Below are positions 57,841 to 64,000 of a stretch of 64,000 nt of DNA, piece by piece. The stretch is from Antedon bifida. Lineage: Eukaryota > Echinodermata > Crinoidea > Comatulida > Antedonidae. The stretch spans positions 12,586,001 through 12,650,000 of the forward strand of contig OY727097.1 of NCBI GenBank assembly GCA_963402885.1, written 5' to 3'. How positions within the stretch are numbered: position 1 is the stretch's first letter; every line of letters starts with the position of its first letter. The notes under the pieces were generated by a model, which was not told the DNA's origin, did not search any database, and saw only the letters and a list, made by a program, of their open reading frames with translations. The position numbers and the translations under genes were made by a program.

Positions 57841-59536
57841 TATGCATTTAAACAAGATACAAGATACAAGATAACTTTAATGTCAAATAGTCCATCAACG
57901 AAACATTTGAAATTGGTTTTTCTCATGGCAACTTAATATACAAATAGAATAAAATCAGTAAACTGTTAAAACACAAAGTAAAATACACAGAACTGTAAAA
58001 TATGTACAGATAAGGATAAATGCTATCAGGTGTTCAATGGGGGCTAATACACAGCCTTGTGGGGCGCCTGTGCTGACTTTGCATACTTTCTATCTTAACA
58101 TACTGTGGTCGTTCCCTAAGGTAACTGATAAGCCATAACAACATTTTAGTATTGACATTTAATTTATACAATTTATCGATAAGTAAGTGAGACTGGATAC
58201 AATTGAAAGCACTGGAAAAGTCAATAAAAGTTGATCTGATTAAAGATCTAGGCACATCAAGGTATTTATATTCGCTATCAGTATACACTATCACTGCATC
58301 ATCAACAACTCTGTTTTGACTATATGCAAACTGATTAACATCATTATCAATATCATCATTCGACATAATCATTTTAAGCATTATTCTTTCCAAACATTTC
58401 ATTGGATTTGGTGTCAAAGCTATGGGACGGTAATCGTTTAAGGAAGTAATTTGTTTAGTTTTAGGCAATGGTGCTAATAATGAAGTCTTCCAAATAGTTG
58501 GGATAACTCCAGTATCAATAGTACGTTGGAAAAAGTTGTAAATACTGGAGAGAGTTGGTGACTACAAAACTTCAGCACTTTATTGCTAATACCGTCAGGA
58601 CCCGTAGCTTTGTTCACATTAACACCTGAGAACACCTGCCCAACTAAAGTTTCATCAATACTTAAAATAGTGGATTCTTTATTGGTTTCGTTTTCTAATG
58701 ACCTAATGTTATCGCTAAAATCATGTTTATCAAATCGGCAGTAAAATTGATTTAGGTAATTTGCGAGTTTAAAATTAAAATTGTTAGTATTACTATTATC
58801 ATTACTTTATTTACAGTTAAAACCAGACATTGTTCGCATTGCCTTCCATGCTCCGCGGCTATCACAGTTCTTAAATTTATTTTCAAGAGTTCTACCATAT
58901 TCAGCTTTACCGGATTTGATTAACTTGTTGATTTCTTTTTGTTTCTGTTTAACAAGACTGCTTTTGTTATCTGCAAAAGCCCGTTGTTTCTCAATTAATA
59001 ACAGTCTTATGTTTCTCGACAACCATGGTTTGTTATTTGCGTATATACACTTTCTTGTATTTGATCGGGATCACATTTCCAACACAATATTTACATATAT
59101 TTACTCATTTACAGCAGTAGCATTAGTGTCGATATTATTATCGTCGAACACCGACCAGTCCGTACATTCGAAGCAACCGCGTAATGTATCCACTGCATCT
59201 TCCGTCTAGGCGCGGTATTCAATTGTGATTGGCTTGAATTGCTTAAAACGTTGTCTGTATTTCGGCAGCATACACATTGTATTATGATCAGATGCTCCTA
59301 GTGGCACTCGCGATTTCACATTATATTCACACCTAATGTTTCTGTAACATTTGTCTAAGATCGTAGTGCCTCTAGTTGGTTTGGTAATATATTGCACATA
59401 ACCCGGATAGCTAAAGCGGCATTTGTTAAAATCACCCAGTACGAGTTTAATGGAATCCGGTGATTTACTTTTCGAGATCGTTTAACCTGCGTCTTAGCTC
59501 TTTGTTTGCAATCACCTCATTTGCATTTGGGTGTAT

Positions 59537-61265
59537 CATGGATTAAAGAATAGAAGGATATGCATCGACGGTGACATCAAACGATTTTACAACGCGCTTG
59601 CCTATACTAAAGCACTGCTGCCAATCAAACAAACACGTTCATTGAACTCCGTGTCTCTAACCGCGGCCCTCTGTAAAACGCTGCGAATCAACTGTTACAT
59701 TTTTTGAGACCAAAACGTAACCATGTAGAAATCGTATGCGCAGCCTGAATGTTCTATTGACATGTCTGCGTCGATGATTAATTGACAACAAAAATATATT
59801 GCTGAACAATTCTGTTTTAGTTTCATCACAATCGGACTACGAAAAGTTACTTTTTTACGACTGGTAATTTTAAGTAGTTGGTAATATTAATAAAATATGC
59901 AATTTTTATATTTGAATTATCATTATTTGCCTGCCATCTTCTGTCATTAAAAATTGCGTTAATCTATAGAATATTAAATTATGCATTTGACCATGTATGT
60001 TGTTAGCGTGGCCGGTGTTCACACATACAACAATCGTGTTTTTAATATATGGCTAAGCAGTGGTTTCTTCATAAATCTCCTTAATTATCGATGTGATTAT
60101 TTTTAAATTGTAGTGCCTGGTGATTGGCTAGTGGTTATGTCATCCACATCACATCCAATCACCGGGCCTAATTGAATGAAAACAGCGATCCCTGATCCGG
60201 GATTGGCTGGCTATGTATAGTTGCGATACGTTACCCAGCGGTCGTTTTGAAAAGTACACGCAGGGCAAACTTAATCACGAACAAACGAAGTACCTATTAT
60301 TATTCACACAAGAAGTAAGACAACGGTATAGATCATGATTAAATGTTGTATCTACTACACTTAAAATTAGCAGTATCAATGTCGGCAAATCATATGGTTT
60401 ACTAGTAAGCCTAGAAGGCCTAGGCCTAGTATTCTTGCTGATTTTGTAATTTTACATGTAGGCTGAGACAACAAGTAGTTATTGTCTCAGATGTAGGGCT
60501 ACTACAGGTCATAACATGCTACTTTAATGTCATAAAAACATTAGCGAAGATCAATCGCGGCAGAAACCTATACTAATTACAATTATAGCATCTACAATTC
60601 TAAGCCAATAACAATATAGTATTGTTTTTATCTGGTATATTGATGAAGTAGGCCTACACTAGGGTCTTCACAATAACATACAATGTAATTTAATAACTGT
60701 TTTCAATAAAAATTATACTCAGTGGCTTGAGGCAGAGGCCTGAAGCCACTTGTTTAGGAAACCTAAGTGGCCCTCCAAGTTTCAAAGATCGAGGCCTGGG
60801 ACGTTTTTAGCATTTTCGACATATTTTATGCCTGTTCCTCTGGGCACTGCTCATGGGCCCCAAGCTTCAGGGCCCCTGGGTTTAGCCAGTAAGCGCACAT
60901 AGTCGTTACGCCACTGATTATACTGTTCAAATATGTATGAATACATAGGTGCAACAATATTTTCTATTTTCTAGATAGAAAATGAGCAATCACCAGTTGT
61001 GTCTGCAAACGATTTGTAGGCTATGTGGTAGCAGTAAAGTTTCTATGAAGGACCGGAAACCAAAGAACGCGCGAAAGAAGCGTAGCCAACAAGGTTAAAT
61101 GTCGTTGCACATGTGCAGTAAACAATATATTAGGCACGCGACCGTTTCGTTGTTACTATGCGGTTAATTAAACTGTAACATTGTGGGCGGTCCGCGGTCT
61201 GTCGGCGAGAGTCAAGGAACCCTTGATCTCACGTCGATTCATATCCTTCTATTCTTTAATCCATG
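59537..61265. mobile_element. 1.73-kb inverted-repeat DNA element inserted in LINE-2
   Basis: The terminal repeat CATGGATTAAAGAATAGAAG continues as GATATG-ATCGACG on both sides (about 40 bp with few mismatches). GGTGTAT flanks both ends (59530-59536 and 61266-61272), and removing element plus one copy rejoins the LINE frame as VYIHPNANE. CA…TG ends with a 7-bp (8-bp if GGGTGTAT is counted) duplication are compatible with P-like or related superfamilies. No transposase is recognised, so it is non-autonomous. It contains a hAT-like MITE. Confidence 0.85.
60720..60916. mobile_element. 197-bp hAT-like MITE with perfect 8-bp target duplication
   Basis: Starts CAGTGGCTTGAGGCAGAGGC and ends …GTCGTTACGCCACTG, giving inverted CAGTGGC ends. 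ATTATACT stands on both sides (60712-60719, 60917-60924). An 8-bp duplication and CAGTGGCG-type ends are typical of hAT elements. The body is GC-richer than its surroundings. Confidence 0.85.
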
Positions 61266-61690
61266 GGTGTATGTAGACAACAACAACAAATACCTGGGTG
61301 AATTCACGCGGCAAATAAAATGGCCGCAAACCAACTATAATCAACTCTATGTCGGGTGAACAATAACGTTCTTTAACGGATGAATTATTGCACCATTTAT
61401 TGTTGAAGTAAAGACATACACCACCACCTCTGTTTCTGTCCGATTCACTGGTTCTGTCACCTCTAATAAGCTCATAATTTGGTATGTGTAATGCACTATC
61501 GGGAACGTCTACCCCCAGCCAGGTCTCGCTAAAACACATTAAATTAACATCACGAAACTCCTGTAAATATCTCAGATTACTGCTAATTTCATCAATCTTA
61601 TTTGGTAGCGATCTAACGTTTGCAAGAATGATGGAGGGGAGTGGACTCTTAATACCACTTTTCCTCATTTTTACCCGAGCCCTAAGAAAC

Positions 61691-63603
61691 TTTTAAAGTT
61701 AAAACAGCCCCAAATCATATAGGCCTATATTATGATAAAGTTGTGTTTGCGTTTGAACTGGCAGTTACGACAAAAAATGTATCCAAACTCCAAAATGTGT
61801 TCAGGTAACATATTTTGACTGCTAAATTCTTAACTATTGGTTTCATTTTGCCGTTACTGGGAGGGGATACGTTTAAATAAAAATGTTTTAACAAATCAAA
61901 TGGATACCTCGATCATATCTATTAAGTGTACCATTTTCATAAAATAGTGTTGCTCTGTAGGCTACATCACAATACAATACAAAAACAGAAAAATCACCAT
62001 TAACAAAGACATTCCCTAACATTCAGTGCTCTAAATGGTAAAAACTATTACGGAATCTATTTGCACGAGGGGTGATGGACCGCTTTCTTGAACTTCAAAA
62101 ATAGTGCATATAAGATGGGTTGGGTCAAATGTGTTTTCTTAGTATAGTAGAGTGATCTATAATCAATCAAATTGAGATCTGCTCAATTCTAAGTATACGA
62201 GAAGCATAATTAACAATACATTTGAGTTCCAACTTATCCCGGTAAACCATGCTTCAATGAAAAAAAGTGAGAATACTTTCAATGACCGATTTATATAAAA
62301 AAAAAACATAGGCCTAATGGGAGGTTTAACTTCAAAATATGCAAAAAGTAAAAACGTTGAGCATGGGCCTTTTTGATAGCCTTAGTAATAATACTTATTG
62401 TCGTGCCATTTAAAGCTCAGGTACAGGCATGAATTTTAAATATAATATCTGGTTAATTGTACATAAATCAAATATTTGTAACAGAAATCAAGACAAAAAA
62501 CATGAATTTCCCTTAATATGGTCAAATACAAAATTTAGCAAAATTCTGCCATAAAAGCCAGGCATACCTTTTTTCAGTAGTTAGGTAGTTTAACCTAATG
62601 TAATAACATGTCTGTTGACTCCCTAGAAGGTGAAAAAAATGGTGGATATACGGTGGATAATTATTGCTATATACCATGAAAATAAAAATCTGAAATTGAA
62701 TAAAAAATACCAGAAATGTAAAATTCAAGTTATATTACCTATAATTCGTCATCTGATAACATTTTTTACCACACCGTTTATTTTTCATAGCTTTTTAAAA
62801 TGCCTCTCTATTTACAAAATTTGTGTACAAAAGAATAGAGATTTTACTGTGTAATTTGAACTATCCCCCCACTGATAAGAAAGTGCTTATTTTCAACAAG
62901 CTCGTGTAACACAAATAAAATCCCAAAAATTATGAAACATAGGGGAAACTATAGATCGATAATTATTGGAATGTATGATCAATAGAAATGTTTTGCCCGC
63001 ACCTGGCCTTTAAGATCTCTAGTGCTTTATTTACAATGTCAATTCCAGAGTGGGTATTTCATATTGTAGGTGATTTACATTTGTGTGTTATAATTATTTC
63101 GAGTGTTTCACCTGCTTTGATAGAAACTATACTGTAATGAGTTGAAAATGTAAACATATTAGTGTAGGCCTATTGGTAAACACATGATGTACTGCAAACC
63201 AAAATAGTGTATTTGTGCACATAATAGTAGGTGACATTTGTAATTGAGACCGTTTTATTTGACACGAAAAAGCATGTGAAGTCTTTAAAAACGTACGTAA
63301 TCATATAATGTAGTACATTTTGAATGTTGACATGACATGATAAACAATAAATATGTTCCTTCTAACAGAGTTCAACTTAGATTTTTCTCGGGTTACTTGG
63401 ATTTCGTTCTTAAATACGGTGTATTGTTGTATTTATTGTAATGCCATGTGTTCTCTACAGGTCGATATTACATAGTTTGGGTGCGGACATTTCTCTTAGT
63501 ATTATTGGGTAACACCGTGGCTTAAAAATATATTGTTTATTATAAAACATAGACCTCTTCAAAAACACTTTAAAATTCAGAGAGTTTTAGTATTATAGTA
63601 TTA
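61691..63603. other. Spacer, nothing recognised
   Basis: AT-rich. Short open stretches are present on both strands, but none has splice context or a family resemblance. Confidence 0.5.
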
Positions 63604-63800
63604 CAGTTGAACTTCCGTGAGCGGCCACCTCCCTTAACGGCCGTACTTTCAAAAAGCCTGTTTGTTCTTCATCTAATTAGTGGACCTCCTGTAAGCAGCC
63701 ATATGACGTGAGCGGCCGCGGCAAATTTGTTTACAATACATTAGATTGTTTGTATGGTAAATTACCTCCCTGTAAGCAGCCACCCCAAAAAATCGTATTG
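63604..63800 (+). repeat. Pogo/Tigger-like DNA element end
   Basis: CAGTTGAACTTCCGTGAGCG and GCCACCTCCCTTAACGGCCG open the fragment. Subterminal CCTCCTGTAAGCAGCCA recurs at 63686 and 63769 as a tandem-like motif, and TGACGTGAGCGGCCGCGGC lies between. Only one end is visible; the same terminus appears reversed at 7512-7533. Confidence 0.55.
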
Positions 63801-63812
63801 ACTTTTGACAAC

Positions 63813-63930
63813 AAGGCCATTATACATGACTGCATTCACGTGCGCACATTTTAGTTAGTGTTTACCGACCGACCAACCGACCGACCGACATAGTGAGCTG
63901 TAGAGTCGCGTTTTGCACGCGATTAAAAAT
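63813..63930 (-). mobile_element. GTCGG-repeat element, copy C (short form)
   Basis: AAGGCCATTATACATGACTG, GTTAGTGTTTACCGACCGAC, ACATAGTGAGCTGTAGAG and hairpin GTCGCGTTTTGCACGCGA before TTAAAAATG. It is the end module of copies A and B without the core, showing that a unit of about 115 bp can exist alone. Confidence 0.75.
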
Positions 63931-64000
63931 GCAATGTTGATACTTATATTGTGCTTTATATAATTATTAGCTTTATTTCGAAGCGGTTTTAAAAATATTC

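Larger units (their letters stand above)
57851..61690 (-). mobile_element. L2/Rex1-like LINE with intact 5' ORF2 start, RT truncated, split by a DNA element (LINE-2 of two)
   Basis: Minus strand. The endonuclease begins SIILANVRSLPNKIDEI and has CFSETWLG. It is cut at VVVYIHP (61273) by the 59537-61265 insertion and resumes at HPNANEVIANKELRRRL (59529), then LVLGDFNK, TRGTTILDK and LGASDHNTM. Linker KPWLSRNIRLLLIEKQRA. RT blocks KATGPDGISNKVLKFC, LNDYRPIALTPNPMKCLER, QFAYSQNRVVDDAV, FIDFSSAFN and TGAPQGCVLAP. Right after this block the sequence passes into a 3' UTR ending in (ATCTTGT)-type repeats at 57851-57870, so the catalytic YxDD part is deleted. A few frame breaks are present. Confidence 0.85.

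Noticed and set aside
58781-59209. 142-codon plus-strand ORF
   Set aside because: It is antisense to the LINE linker region, which has the recognisable motifs on the minus strand.

Overview
This is a eukaryotic nuclear window: AT-rich, intron-rich, with GT-AG splice sites whose phases agree from exon to exon, and packed with mobile elements. Death-domain ROC-COR genes, a 5S-derived SINE, the recurrent 'TAGGCCTA' word and a long fold-back transposon point to a marine invertebrate deuterostome, most likely an echinoderm. That is inference, not proof.

Host genes, left to right. (1) Positions 1-1340, plus strand: the last three exons of an integrin beta subunit (end of the ectodomain, transmembrane helix, tail with two NPxY/F motifs). 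(2) 6326-16125, plus: a complete ten-exon SLC22-type organic ion transporter (552 codons with the stop). It has one in-frame TGA at the expected site of a Trp in exon 8, and its exon 3 splice donor is triplicated. (3) 18401-19126, plus: remains of an IQ-motif gene with a tandemly repeated segment. (4) 23152-40124, minus: at least 21 exons of a DAPK1-like ROCO protein in the order ankyrin repeats, Roc GTPase, COR, charged linker, three tandem death domains. Its 5' end is not found. No metabolic or operon-like link between these genes is visible.

Repeats. A 44-bp satellite fills 20736-22588. Introns and spacers carry MITEs, two SINE types (tRNA-derived and 5S rRNA-derived), LINE tails and several perfect hairpins. 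A fold-back element with arrays of CCACTAACGTAAC at its ends lies at 37536-38512, and a duplicated ~0.7-kb block lies on each side of ankyrin exon 40026-40124.

The most striking object is 44360-53153: an 8.8-kb fold-back element with two ~4.3-kb near-identical inverted arms, a 183-bp spacer, CA...TG ends and an exact 7-bp target duplication (CAATAAT). No transposase is recognisable in it. From 54475 to 61690 there are two damaged LINEs on the minus strand. The second is split by a 1.73-kb inverted-repeat element with a 7-bp target duplication, which is itself split by a 197-bp hAT-like MITE with a perfect 8-bp duplication. The rest to 64000 holds only repeat fragments.
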